64,000 nucleotides of DNA from Paractinoplanes deccanensis (GCF_016862115.1 NZ_BOMI01000121.1:1-64000), one strand, 5' to 3'. Shown: positions 1-7,955, counted from the stretch's first letter. Notes: generated by a model not told the origin, from the sequence alone. A program made the numbers and translations.

Positions 1-71
1 ACGGCGAACGTTGAACGCGCCGACGTTCAATGCCCAACTGGTCACACGGCGAACGCTGAACGCGCCGGCGT
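1..71. repeat. imperfect 26-bp direct repeat at window edge
   Basis: Positions 1-26 and 46-71 carry the same 26-base word with two differences, built around GGCGAACG and TGAACGCGCCG, separated by 19 bases. Shorter echoes of GAACGC occur at 100-108 and 130-138. No gene is seen here; the upstream neighbour lies outside the window, so the extent of the repeat is unknown. Confidence 0.6.
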
Positions 72-146
72 CTCCGCGTGGACTGCTCCTCCTGGACGTG
101 TCGAACGCGTCGCGGACCGCTCGTCCCGGAAACGCTGAACCGAACA

Positions 147-160
147 TGGGAGCGCTCCCG
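147..160. promoter_or_regulatory. CebR/LacI-type operator-like palindrome
   Basis: TGGGAGCGCTCCCG is one base off the perfect 14-bp palindrome TGGGAGCGCTCCCA that LacI-family sugar regulators of the CebR/BglR type bind in actinomycetes. It ends 24 bases before the likely ATG of the downstream membrane protein gene, a fitting place for a repressor site. The match is by eye. No LacI gene adjoins it; the only LacI gene in the window has a different operator near 18.1 kb. Confidence 0.55.
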
Positions 161-184
161 TATGGGTAACCGGGAGGCATGCTC

Positions 185-559
185 ATGGCGCTGATACTCG
201 ATTTCGCGAACATTCTCGGTGGACTTCTGCTCGCCGCGGCCCTGCTGCGGCAGATCCCGCGCGTCGGCGGCGGCATCGGGGGCTTCGCCGACCGGGTGGC
301 GCCCTGGGGCTGGATCGTCGGCGTGGCCGCTCTCGTGGCGGGTGGCTACTACCTGCTCGTGCACCTCTTCGACGGGCCGCACGTCTTCCACTTCGAGGTG
401 GTCGGGATCGCCGTCGGCGTGGCGCTGCTCTGGGACCGGCTGACCGGGCGCAAACCGGTCGAACCGGGCGCCGCGCCCTTCGGCCGGGGGCTGCTGCTCG
501 CCGTCTTCGGCATCATCGCGATCGTCGTCGGGCTTCAGGGGCTGGTAACGCCGGACTGA
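185..559 (+). CDS. small integral membrane protein, function unknown
   Basis: A protein of 124 residues with three to four hydrophobic stretches (about 2-22, 42-62, 73-85 and 103-120) split by short charged loops, so it should sit in the cytoplasmic membrane. I do not recognise a family. Two in-frame ATGs are six bases apart; the second is chosen because GGGAGG at 172-177 lies 7 bases before it and only 1 base before the first. A CebR-like palindrome just upstream suggests sugar-linked control, which is inference. It stands alone, followed by the rpf leader region. Confidence 0.7.
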   Translation: MALILDFANILGGLLLAAALLRQIPRVGGGIGGFADRVAPWGWIVGVAALVAGGYYLLVHLFDGPHVFHFEVVGIAVGVALLWDRLTGRKPVEPGAAPFGRGLLLAVFGIIAIVVGLQGLVTPD

Positions 560-729
560 ATTCGCAGGTCAGAGGCTTGCGCGCGGCGAGCGACATTCGG
601 GTCGAACCGGGGCACATTCCATGATCGCGGGTATTGAGAACAACGTCACGATCGCCCTTGGCGGCTTTGCCGGTCGTCGCCGGCCGTGGTTACGGTCGGC
701 CGGTCCCACGATCGTGGGCACCGCGGGCG

Positions 730-888
730 GAACGCCGAGTCCTTGCCGCCGCCCGACGGAAACGAACCCAGGGCAAGGAGCGGGGGACCCACACGTTCCT
801 CGGCGCGCCGCAGCGCGCGCCTCGGGGTGAAGCCGCCACGCGCGGCCGGGCACCTCAGCCCGAACCCGACAGCTCACCTCGCAGGCGT
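730..888 (+). promoter_or_regulatory. c-di-AMP riboswitch (ydaO-yuaA class)
   Basis: The 344-base gap before the rpf gene holds conserved ydaO features: GGGGTGAAGCC near 824-834, then CCGAACCCGACAGCTCACCT at 860-879 and GGCGT at 884-888. ACGCC at 732-736 pairs with GGCGT at 884-888 to close the P1 stem. This RNA class binds cyclic di-AMP and in actinomycetes commonly precedes cell-wall hydrolase genes including rpf genes, as here. The core ends just before the GGAGG ribosome site at 889-893, so it could act by termination or by hiding the start. I see no clear feature in 560-729 apart from probable promoter sequence. Confidence 0.85.
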
Positions 889-903
889 GGAGGTTGTTCT
901 TCC

Positions 904-1578
904 ATGGCACAGACCCGTAAGCAGACCCGCGTCGCGCTCGGCCTGACCACTGCCGGCGTGGCCGGCGCGTTCGCCCTCTTCGGCGCCTCCCAGCCGGCGC
1001 AGGCCGCGGGCAGCGTCAACTGGGACGCCGTCGCACAGTGCGAGTCCAGCGGCAACTGGAGCATCAACACCGGCAACGGCTACTACGGTGGCCTGCAGTT
1101 CAGCAAGAGCACCTGGCGGGCGTACGGCGGCGGCAAGTACGCCAGCACCGCCGACAAGGCGAGCCGCAGCGAGCAGATCGCCATCGCCGAGAAGGTCCTC
1201 GACGGTCAGGGCATCGGCGCCTGGCCGGTCTGCGGCAAGAAGGCCGGCTCCTCGAAGAGCTACAAGGGCACCAACACCGGTGGCGCTTCGGAGAGCAAGA
1301 AGGCGAGCAGCACCAAGTCGAGCTCGAAGAAGTCCACGAGCTCGCACAAGAAGTCGTCGTCCACCACCACCCGCAAGTCGGCGACGACCACCCACAAGTC
1401 GTCGGGCGGCAGCGTGAAGGCGACCGGCGACTTCTACGTCGTCCGCTCCGGCGACACCCTGGCCAAGATCGCCAACCGCTACCAGATCGAGGGCGGCTGG
1501 GAACGGCTCTTCGAGCTCAACAAGAGCATCATCGACGACCCGAACCTGATCTTCCCGGGCCAGCGCATCTCCATCTGA
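904..1578 (+). CDS. secreted resuscitation-promoting factor (Rpf) with LysM domain
   Basis: A 224-residue secreted muralytic protein. A signal peptide covers residues 1-34 (twin-Lys/Arg N-end, hydrophobic core, Ala-Gln-Ala cleavage site). The Rpf transglycosylase-like domain follows (about 37-112), with the catalytic Glu in CESSGNW near residue 47 and paired cysteines. A Ser/Lys/Thr-rich flexible linker (about 118-170) leads to a C-terminal LysM peptidoglycan-binding domain (about 176-224). Rpf proteins cleave peptidoglycan glycan strands and help spores or dormant cells resume growth. The start has GGAGG ten bases upstream and a c-di-AMP riboswitch before it, tying expression to wall and turgor signalling. 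A hairpin follows the stop. Confidence 0.93.
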   Translation: MAQTRKQTRVALGLTTAGVAGAFALFGASQPAQAAGSVNWDAVAQCESSGNWSINTGNGYYGGLQFSKSTWRAYGGGKYASTADKASRSEQIAIAEKVLDGQGIGAWPVCGKKAGSSKSYKGTNTGGASESKKASSTKSSSKKSTSSHKKSSSTTTRKSATTTHKSSGGSVKATGDFYVVRSGDTLAKIANRYQIEGGWERLFELNKSIIDDPNLIFPGQRISI

Positions 1579-1587
1579 GCCGCAACG

Positions 1588-1611
1588 GCTGAGCCGCCCC
1601 CGAGGCTCAGC
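1588..1611. terminator. hairpin terminator between convergent genes
   Basis: A perfect 8-bp inverted repeat, GCTGAGCC and GGCTCAGC, flanks an 8-base loop just after the rpf stop codon and overlaps the stop codon of the facing gene. No T-run follows, as is usual in high-GC actinomycetes. It can serve both strands. Confidence 0.6.
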
Positions 1612-2428
1612 GCAGGGCGCTCTGCACGAAGTTCCCCGCGAAGAGCACCACCTGGCGGCGAGCCCTGACCTCGGTGTCCCCCCGCACCGGGGCCATCGCC
1701 GCCGCCCGCACCGCGGCCGCCTGCGCCTCGTCGCGCAGGCTGCCCGCGGCGCGCCGCGCCAGCGAGGTGTCGTGCCAGGCCGCGGCCTCGGCGGCGACGG
1801 CCGCCTCGTAGCGCTGCCGCAGCCACGCGGCCGAGGCCCGCGCGATGACCAGTTCCTGCTCGACCTGGTGCAGCCGGGCGTCCCAGCCGTTGCGGCCGGC
1901 GACCGCGTCGGCCATCGCCGAGGCGGGCAACTCGCCGCGGCTCACCGCGGCCGCGACGTTGCGGTGCAGGTAGCGCTCGCGCGCCGCGTACTCCTCGCAG
2001 GTCCGCACCGACCAGGGCGTGCCCCATGCCGCCGCCGAGGCCGCGGTCCGCACCCGGGCGTCGGCCTCCAGCCAGGCGCCGTACGCCGTGGTCAACGCGG
2101 CCGACGCCTGCTCCCAGACCTCCTGCCAGCGCCCGGCGCTCGCCGCCGCCCGCTCGGCCGCCACCTGGACCTCCGACGCGAACTGAGCCGCCCGGGCGGC
2201 CTCCTCCTGGCGCCGCCGCCGTTGCAGGCCGCGCTCGCGCAGGGCCGCGACGGTCTCCAGCGCCGCCTTCCTGGGGTGCCGCATCGCCTGCGGGCTGCCC
2301 AGCAGGAGCAGCGCCGGCAGGGTGAGCAGCATCAGCGTGGCCCAGATGGCCGGGGCCGGGGAGGAAACCAGCATCTCCGCAACAACATTCATGACTGTCA
2401 ATCCGTCCGCTCGCGGGTAAACGTCCAC
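1607..2428 (-). CDS. membrane-anchored coiled-coil protein, function unknown
   Basis: A 273-residue protein with one hydrophobic segment near residues 26-46, followed by a long Ala/Glu/Arg-rich region (about 50-265) that looks helical and probably coiled-coil. A single transmembrane anchor with a cytoplasmic helical body is the likely shape. I do not recognise the family. The GTG at 2428 gives the longest form; an ATG at 2392 (residue 13) is an alternative, and neither has a strong ribosome site. It converges on the rpf gene. Confidence 0.65.
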   Translation of the reverse strand: MDVYPRADGLTVMNVVAEMLVSSPAPAIWATLMLLTLPALLLLGSPQAMRHPRKAALETVAALRERGLQRRRRQEEAARAAQFASEVQVAAERAAASAGRWQEVWEQASAALTTAYGAWLEADARVRTAASAAAWGTPWSVRTCEEYAARERYLHRNVAAAVSRGELPASAMADAVAGRNGWDARLHQVEQELVIARASAAWLRQRYEAAVAAEAAAWHDTSLARRAAGSLRDEAQAAAVRAAAMAPVRGDTEVRARRQVVLFAGNFVQSALR

Positions 2429-2510
2429 TCATCACCGAGGCACGATCACCGGTGGGCGAACGGAGGGACGTGGCCGGAGGCGGCCGCGACCGTCGATCGT
2501 CGAGCGGTGA

Positions 2511-2798
2511 TCAGAGGGACGCGGCCGGCGGCGCGCGAGAACCGCGGACTCCCGCGGTGAACTGTGTGATGAGGACGGTGGCGCGGTCGGAAGGCGCCTG
2601 CTCGGACTCCGCGTCGTCGCCGGGCTCGTGAGAAGAGGCCGGCGTGGTCTGCGTGACAGCGGAGGAGGGGACAGCGGCCCGCGCGGAAGACGGCACGGAC
2701 GGCCGCTGCGGCGTGGCGACCTGCGCCAGCAACACGAACAGCAGAACGGCGAGCAACGACCGCAGCAGGAGTGTCCTGCGCGCGCCGGTCGTCGTCAT
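2511..2798 (-). CDS. small single-pass or secreted protein, unknown
   Basis: A 95-residue protein beginning with basic residues, then a strong hydrophobic stretch (about 10-26), then a Pro/Ser/Ala-rich and acidic tail. It could be a lipid-free secreted peptide or a single-pass membrane protein; the 'LLAQVATP' region could be a signal-peptidase site. The ATG at 2798 is preferred over a TTG three codons earlier. No homologous family is recognised. The upstream coding evidence is only codon usage and the signal-like N-end, so confidence is moderate. Confidence 0.45.
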   Translation of the reverse strand: MTTTGARRTLLLRSLLAVLLFVLLAQVATPQRPSVPSSARAAVPSSAVTQTTPASSHEPGDDAESEQAPSDRATVLITQFTAGVRGSRAPPAASL

Positions 2799-2853
2799 GC
2801 GTCCCAAGATAGCGACTCATGGGAGATCTTGCCCGGTACGCCACACCGCCACG

Positions 2854-3918
2854 TCAGAGTGACGGCCGCCGGCGGCGACGTGCTCGGCGGACGGCGGCCG
2901 GCCGTGCGACAGGCGTTACCCGCGTGAGCCCGAAAAGTTTACGGGCGTTCGCCTCGGCGAAGGCCCGGAAGACCGGCGGGGCCAGGCGCTGCGCCAGCCG
3001 AAGCAAGCCGGTGTTGTAGTTCTCCGTCATCTCGATGTTGGGCGGCCGGCGCACGTAGTGGTCCGGCCCGTCGGTCGCCGCGTCCGAGCCGAAGAGGACC
3101 CGGTCCGGCCCGACCTCGTCGATCAGCCGCTCCGCCTCCGCCGACCGGCACCACGACGTCTCGAGGTAGAGGTTGGGCAGCGCGACCGCGTGCCGTGCGG
3201 CCCGCCGCCGGCCCTCCGGCGGGCCCAGATAGGTGTGGTAGAGCACGAACCGCACCGCCGGGAACCGCTCGGCCAGCCGCCGGATGAGATCCGGGTCGGC
3301 GGGGCCCGGCGCACTGTGCACGGTCACCGGCACGCGGGCCTCCTGGGCCACGCGGAGATAGGGGTCGAGCCCGGGCACGTCGGCCGGATAGCCGTCGTAC
3401 GCGGGATGGAGCTTGAGCCCCGCGCAGCCGGCCGCGAGCCGGCGCCGGACGTCGTCCGGATCGGGACCGCCGGGCCGCACCCAGACCAGCTGCGTGAGCC
3501 AGGGCGTCGCCTCCGCCGCGATCTCGACGAAGTCGTTGTCGGTCCACGAGACCAGCGCGTGCGTCATGCCCCCGGCGAAGGCCGCCGTGCGCAGGCTGTC
3601 GAAGCCCAGCGTGCCGCCGCCGGGCGCGCGCACGTGGGTGTGCGCGTCGACCGGGTCGAGCCCGATCCAGAGCCGGTAGTCGGCGCCGTCGTTGTTGTCG
3701 CACGAGCCGGAGCGGGCCGAGCGCACCACGCAGTCGACGACATGCCGGCCGGACGTCGGCACCTCGGCGACCCAGCCGGCGTCGTCGCGCTCCATCGGCA
3801 GATCCCGCGGGGACGACCACCCGTCGTACCCGAAGTGGAGGATCGGAGGGGAAATCGGGCCCGTGTAACGGATCTGCCCGTCGCGAAGCAACCGCAGCGG
3901 CCGGTCGTAGCGCCTCAC
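2854..3918 (-). CDS. amidohydrolase-2 family protein with N-terminal CBM25-like domain
   Basis: A 354-residue protein, last gene of a five-gene operon. Residues about 25-90 resemble a CBM25/CBM53 starch-binding domain: aromatic GYDGW, then the 'DNNDGADY' signature of that fold. A TIM-barrel amidohydrolase follows, with the metal-binding DAHTH near residue 94 and a late FGSDAATDGP carrying the conserved Asp. Family members are metal-dependent hydrolases or decarboxylases, often of aromatic acids; the substrate here cannot be read. A CBM25-like domain on such an enzyme is unusual. The GTG start overlaps the upstream stop by 4 bases (GTGA), implying coupled translation. The C-end is Arg-rich. 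Confidence 0.75.
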   Translation of the reverse strand: MRRYDRPLRLLRDGQIRYTGPISPPILHFGYDGWSSPRDLPMERDDAGWVAEVPTSGRHVVDCVVRSARSGSCDNNDGADYRLWIGLDPVDAHTHVRAPGGGTLGFDSLRTAAFAGGMTHALVSWTDNDFVEIAAEATPWLTQLVWVRPGGPDPDDVRRRLAAGCAGLKLHPAYDGYPADVPGLDPYLRVAQEARVPVTVHSAPGPADPDLIRRLAERFPAVRFVLYHTYLGPPEGRRRAARHAVALPNLYLETSWCRSAEAERLIDEVGPDRVLFGSDAATDGPDHYVRRPPNIEMTENYNTGLLRLAQRLAPPVFRAFAEANARKLFGLTRVTPVARPAAVRRARRRRRPSL

Positions 3919-4523
3919 AGGGCGACGGTCCAGCCGTGACCGCCGTTGTCGTCCCAGCTCTCGCCGTCGTCCGCCGGATCGGGCAGGCCCTGCCGCAGCA
4001 GGTGGTAGCCGTAGCGGATGGTGCTGCCCCGCACGCCCCACACCATGCCCCGGAACACGTGCGGCAGCGGCTGCGCGCGCACGAACTCGTAGACGTCGCC
4101 CTCGGCCGGCGCGGTGCCCGGCGACGCGAACGGCAGCCCGTCCATCGCCCCACTGGTGTAGTTGGGCACCGCCGCATCCACCGCGCTCCACACGAAGCCC
4201 ACCGACGTGTACGCCCCGGCGGCATCGTCGTACACCACCTCGCGCGCCACGATGTCCTCGGTGAAGACCGGCGACGTCGTCCGGTCGTGCTCGCCCACCA
4301 CGAAGAAGAAGTGGTGCAACGAGAAATCGGTGGAGCCGTCGACCGTGCGCGGCACCTCGAGGACGGCCGTGCGCGTGCGCCCCTCGGCCGGCGCGAGCAC
4401 GACCTGCTCGGCGCCGGACCAGTCGGGTGGCGTGCCCGCCGGCGACCACGCGTAGTGGGCCTGCACCATGGCGATGCCGGGAACCGGGTCGTGCCACGTC
4501 TTGCGCAGGCCGAAGACGCTCAC
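3915..4523 (-). CDS. beta-rich protein, paralogue of the upstream gene
   Basis: A 202-residue protein that aligns with the product of the gene just upstream: both share HY near the start, a PDW element, FTEDIV, a Trp-rich middle, PLPH-FR and WG-RGST-YH near the C-end. The pair therefore arose by duplication and may form a heteromer. Alternation of aromatic and charged residues suggests a beta-sandwich, perhaps carbohydrate-binding-like in its first half; that is inference. GTG start with a 4-base GTGA overlap at each end places it firmly in the operon. No known function. Confidence 0.6.
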   Translation of the reverse strand: MSVFGLRKTWHDPVPGIAMVQAHYAWSPAGTPPDWSGAEQVVLAPAEGRTRTAVLEVPRTVDGSTDFSLHHFFFVVGEHDRTTSPVFTEDIVAREVVYDDAAGAYTSVGFVWSAVDAAVPNYTSGAMDGLPFASPGTAPAEGDVYEFVRAQPLPHVFRGMVWGVRGSTIRYGYHLLRQGLPDPADDGESWDDNGGHGWTVAL

Positions 4524-5197
4524 AGGTGGTGGTGCCAACAGTTTCCCCCTCCGGGCGCCGACGGGCCGTCCGGTCCCAGCCACGTCTCGTTCCTCTCCTC
4601 CGGCGGGTACATGCGCCCGACGTGGTACTGCTGCACGAGGGTCGACCCGCGCGGCCCCCACATGCGCGAGCGGAACTGGTGCGGCAGCGGGAGCGCGTAC
4701 AGCAAGTGGTATTTCTCGTGGTGGAAGCGGTCCTTGTCCTCGTACGTGTAGTAGTTCTTCGCCTGGAACTCGGAGCCCGCCGGGACCCGCGGATCCTCCA
4801 TGGGGCTGTAGACGGGCGCCGTCCAGTCGCCGATCGACCAGTAGATGCAGATGTTGGTGATCCAGCCGTCGCCGTCGGCGTACTCGAGGTCGCGGTAGAC
4901 GATGTCCTCGGTGAACAGGTCGGTGGTCCAGCGGTGGCCGTGCTGGAACACCTCGAAGAAGTAGTGGAAGCGGTACTCCGGGGTCGACCGGTTGTTCTCC
5001 AGGTCCCAGACGGCGCGCGGCATCCGGAGCACCTTGAGCCGCCGTCGCGGGTGGCCGCCGAGGTCCTGGAGCACCCGCGCCTCGTGGCCCCAGCTCCAGT
5101 CGGGCCACTGGCCGGGAGGCGTCGCGGCGTAATGGATGAGGACCTGTTCGACGCCGTCCTCCTGGTCGGTCCAGCCCTTGGGGTAGTACCAGCTCAT
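4520..5197 (-). CDS. beta-rich protein of unknown function, paralogue pair member
   Basis: A 225-residue protein unusually rich in Trp, Tyr and His. It shares with the next gene the motifs FTEDIV, PLPH-FR and MWGPRGST-YH. It carries an extra Tyr/Lys/His-rich insert (about residues 150-175) absent from the smaller paralogue, and a His-rich C-end (HHH). No signal peptide is visible, so it should be cytoplasmic. Its ATG overlaps the upstream stop as ATGA. The operon context with a CoA ligase and an amidohydrolase suggests a role in catabolism of a carboxylic acid or glycoconjugate, which is inference. Confidence 0.6.
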   Translation of the reverse strand: MSWYYPKGWTDQEDGVEQVLIHYAATPPGQWPDWSWGHEARVLQDLGGHPRRRLKVLRMPRAVWDLENNRSTPEYRFHYFFEVFQHGHRWTTDLFTEDIVYRDLEYADGDGWITNICIYWSIGDWTAPVYSPMEDPRVPAGSEFQAKNYYTYEDKDRFHHEKYHLLYALPLPHQFRSRMWGPRGSTLVQQYHVGRMYPPEERNETWLGPDGPSAPGGGNCWHHHL

Positions 5198-5481
5198 GGG
5201 CTGATCACCTCGTACGTGCGCACACTGGGCACGCCCATCAGCAGCTCGGGCAGCGCCCGGTAGAACGCGCCGGTCTCGGGCCGGTCGAGGTAGCGCTTCA
5301 TGTCGTCGACGGAGGCCCAGCTCGACACCGCCATCACGCGGTCGCCGCTGCGCAGGGTCTGCACGAAGACGATGCCGGGCGCCTTCGCCACGATCTCCTG
5401 CTCCTGGCGCACGACGAGCTCGGAGAGGCGGGCCACCGCGCCGGGCCGCGCGGTCGCCTCGAGGATGCGGAAGACGGCCAT
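5194..5481 (-). CDS. ABM-like dimeric alpha-beta barrel protein
   Basis: A 95-residue protein with the ferredoxin-like pattern of antibiotic biosynthesis monooxygenase (ABM) and related proteins: a first strand (FRILEATARPG), a long helix with RQEQEIVAKAPGI, a strand FVQTLRSGD, then 'SSWASVDDMKRYLD', a typical ABM segment. Such proteins act as small cofactor-free oxygenases, isomerases or heme-degrading enzymes. The ATG starts directly after the CoA ligase stop with no spacer (TGAATG), and its end overlaps the next gene, so it is translated with them. Confidence 0.7.
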   Translation of the reverse strand: MAVFRILEATARPGAVARLSELVVRQEQEIVAKAPGIVFVQTLRSGDRVMAVSSWASVDDMKRYLDRPETGAFYRALPELLMGVPSVRTYEVISP

Positions 5482-6792
5482 TCACCGCCCCCTGTGGTCG
5501 ATCAGCCGCTGGATCTTGCCGGCGGAGCGGGCGAGGGTCTCGGGCTCGACGACGATCACCTCCACGCTGGTGCCGATGGTGTCCTTCACCGTCGCGGCGA
5601 CCTCGGCGGCGGCCGGCCCGTGGCGCTCGACCGGGCAGTCGGGCCGCGCCTCGACCTGCACGATGAGGTGGTCCATGCGGCCGCGCGTGGTGAGCACGAG
5701 CTGGAAGTGCGGCGCGAGTCCCGGCGTCCGCAGGATGATCTCCTCGATCTGGGTGGGGAAGAGGTTCACCCCGCGCAGGATGATCATGTCGTCGGAGCGG
5801 CCGGTGATCTTCTCCATGCGCCGCATGCCGGGCCGGGCCGTGCCGGGCAGCAGCCGGGTCAGGTCGCGCGTGCGATAGCGGATGACCGGCATGGCCTGTT
5901 TGGTCAGCGAGGTGAAGACGAGCTCGCCCTGCTCGCCGTCGGCGACCGGCTCGCCCGTCGCTGGATCGACGATCTCCGGGTAGAAGTGGTCCTCCCAGAT
6001 GTGCAGGCCGTCCTTGGTCTCGACGCACTCCTGCGCGACGCCGGGGCCCATGACCTCGGACAGGCCGTAGATGTCGACCGCGTGGATGCCGGCGCGCTCC
6101 TCCATCTCGAGGCGCATCTGCTCGGTCCACGGCTCGGCGCCGAAGATGCCGATCTCGAGGCTCGACTTGCGCGGGTCGAGGCCCTGCTTCTCGAACTCGT
6201 CGATGACGGTGAGCATGTAGGACGGCGTCACCATGATGACCCGCGGCTGGAAGTCGGTGATGAGCTGCACCTGCCGCGGCGTCATGCCGCCGGAGACCGG
6301 GATGACGGTGCAGCCGAGGCGTTCCGCGCCGTAGTGCGCGCCGAGGCCGCCGGTGAACAGCCCGTAGCCGTACGCGTTGTGCAGCCGGTCGCCGGGCCGG
6401 GCGCCCGCCGCGCGGATCGAGCGGGCCATCACCGCCGCCCAGGTGTCCAGGTCGCGCTGGGTGTAGCCGACGACGGTGGGCCGTCCGGTCGTCCCCGACG
6501 ACGCGTGGATGCGCCGCACCTGGTCGGCGGGGACGGCGAACATGCCGTACGGATAGTTGTCGCGCAGGTCGGCCTTGCTGGTGGTGGGGAACCTTGCCAG
6601 GTCGGCCAGCTCGCGGCAGTCCTCCGGGTGGACGCCGGCGGCGTCGAAGGCACGCCGGTAGTGCGGCACGTTGTCGTACGCGTGCCGCAGCGTCCACCGG
6701 AGGCGCTCCAGTTGAAGCTCACGCAGCTCGTCCCGGCTCATCCGCTCGGCGTCGTCGAGCAGGGCGTGGCCGGGCGCGTCACCGAACGTCAT
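5482..6792 (-). CDS. phenylacetate-CoA ligase-like AMP-forming enzyme
   Basis: A 436-residue adenylate-forming ligase, the usual PaaK length. Motifs in order: SSGTTGRPTVVGYT (phosphate loop), YGLSEVMGPGVAQEC, GRSDDMIILRGVNLFP, and the C-terminal GKIQRLID bearing the catalytic lysine region. PaaK enzymes turn an aryl acid plus ATP and CoA into the aryl-CoA. No other phenylacetate (paa) genes surround it, so the true substrate may be another aromatic or carboxylic acid. The ATG at 6792 has GGAGG five bases upstream and is preferred over an upstream in-frame start. It heads the operon of five coupled genes. Confidence 0.88.
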   Translation of the reverse strand: MTFGDAPGHALLDDAERMSRDELRELQLERLRWTLRHAYDNVPHYRRAFDAAGVHPEDCRELADLARFPTTSKADLRDNYPYGMFAVPADQVRRIHASSGTTGRPTVVGYTQRDLDTWAAVMARSIRAAGARPGDRLHNAYGYGLFTGGLGAHYGAERLGCTVIPVSGGMTPRQVQLITDFQPRVIMVTPSYMLTVIDEFEKQGLDPRKSSLEIGIFGAEPWTEQMRLEMEERAGIHAVDIYGLSEVMGPGVAQECVETKDGLHIWEDHFYPEIVDPATGEPVADGEQGELVFTSLTKQAMPVIRYRTRDLTRLLPGTARPGMRRMEKITGRSDDMIILRGVNLFPTQIEEIILRTPGLAPHFQLVLTTRGRMDHLIVQVEARPDCPVERHGPAAAEVAATVKDTIGTSVEVIVVEPETLARSAGKIQRLIDHRGR

Positions 6793-6885
6793 GGGGGCCT
6801 CCGATCGGGTGCTCCCCTTCACGTAATCCCGGCGAAACAAGGTTCGCAACTCGGAAGACCGGTCACGCACAACCGCGCAAGACGG

Positions 6886-7347
6886 TCAGTCCAGGCAGAA
6901 CTCGTTGCCCTCGGGGTCGGCCATCACGATGAAGCCGAAGCTCAGCGGGGGAGCGGGCTCCTCGCGGCGCAACCGCTTGGCCCCGAGCGCCACCAGCCGG
7001 TCGTGCTCGGCCTCCAGGGCGGCCATCCGCTCGTCGCCCTGGAGCCCGGGCGCGGCCCGCACGTCGAGGTGCACGCGGTTCTTCGCGACCTTGCCCTCCG
7101 GCACCTGCTGGAAGAAGACCCGCGGCCGCCGGCCCTCCGGATCCTCGATGGCGGACTGGGCGTTGCGGCGCTCCTCGGGCACGCCGAAGCGGTCGAGGGC
7201 CTCCTCCCACGCGGCCCACACGTCGGCGCCCTCGGGCAGCTCGACGCCGGGCGGTGCCGGCACGACGTACCCGAGGACCTGTCGCCAGAACTCGGCCTGC
7301 GCCTTGGGGTCGTGCGCGTCGAAAGTGACCTGGAATTCGCTGCTCAC
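6886..7347 (-). CDS. VOC (glyoxalase-like) family protein
   Basis: A 153-residue protein with the vicinal oxygen chelate pattern: an N-end strand FQVTFDAHDPKAQAEFWRQVLGY, a central strand RVFFQQVPEGKVAKNRVHLDV with the His and a C-end FIVMADPEGNEFCLD. The Glu of PEGNEFCL and the His of NRVHLDV are typical metal ligands. It belongs to the glyoxalase-like subgroup that often has no assigned substrate. Translation is coupled to the upstream DinB gene by an ATGA overlap. Confidence 0.8.
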   Translation of the reverse strand: MSSEFQVTFDAHDPKAQAEFWRQVLGYVVPAPPGVELPEGADVWAAWEEALDRFGVPEERRNAQSAIEDPEGRRPRVFFQQVPEGKVAKNRVHLDVRAAPGLQGDERMAALEAEHDRLVALGAKRLRREEPAPPLSFGFIVMADPEGNEFCLD

Positions 7348-7892
7348 CGCTGAGTTCCCTTCGTGTGCAGGTAGAGGTCGCGCAGCAGGCAGACCTCGGA
7401 CATGTGATGGATCAGCTCCCGGTTGATGTGCAGCACGAGGTCGGCCATCGGGGCGTCCGGATAGGGTTCCGCGGGCCCGGCCTTCCGCTCCAGGTCGAGC
7501 TTGTCCACGCCGGCCAGCCAGACCGCCAGCTGCTCCTGAAGTTGCTCCAGCGCCCCAGCCGCGCCGGAGGCATAGACCCAGCTCTGGTACGAGGCCTCCG
7601 GCGCGCCGAAGTGCGCGGCGTTGCGCGCCGCGAGAACGCCGACGATCACGTGACCGAGCCGCCAGGCGATCGTGGTGAAGGGCGCGGGAACCGGCTCGGG
7701 AAAGCCGTAGTCGATGGTGAAGTCACCGGCGCCGGCCTGCACGGGCGCCGTCGACGTGCCGCGCGGCCGGACGTTCCAGGCGCCCTTGACGGGCTCCCAG
7801 AAGTACTCCTCGTCGGTCAGCCCGTCGAGCCGCCTGCGGACCTGCTGCCAGTGGAACTCCCACTGCTCGCGAAGTGCTCGGTTCCAGTCCAT
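7344..7892 (-). CDS. DinB superfamily protein
   Basis: A 182-residue protein of the DinB/mycothiol-dependent enzyme four-helix bundle fold. It begins MDWNRALREQWEFHWQ and has the DGLTDEEYFWEPVKGAWNVR segment common to this family; His residues at WRLGHVI and INRELIHHMSEV fit the metal triad. Members include thiol transferases and proteins of unknown role. The ATG at 7892 is chosen; a GTG three codons upstream is possible. A WYL regulator starts 64 bases away on the other strand and may control this gene and the VOC gene. Confidence 0.78.
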   Translation of the reverse strand: MDWNRALREQWEFHWQQVRRRLDGLTDEEYFWEPVKGAWNVRPRGTSTAPVQAGAGDFTIDYGFPEPVPAPFTTIAWRLGHVIVGVLAARNAAHFGAPEASYQSWVYASGAAGALEQLQEQLAVWLAGVDKLDLERKAGPAEPYPDAPMADLVLHINRELIHHMSEVCLLRDLYLHTKGTQR

Positions 7893-7955
7893 GTCACCCA
7901 CCCTGCCACCGAAGGCGGACAGGATCGGTCCGCTATCTCTGGGAGGCTGGGTGAC

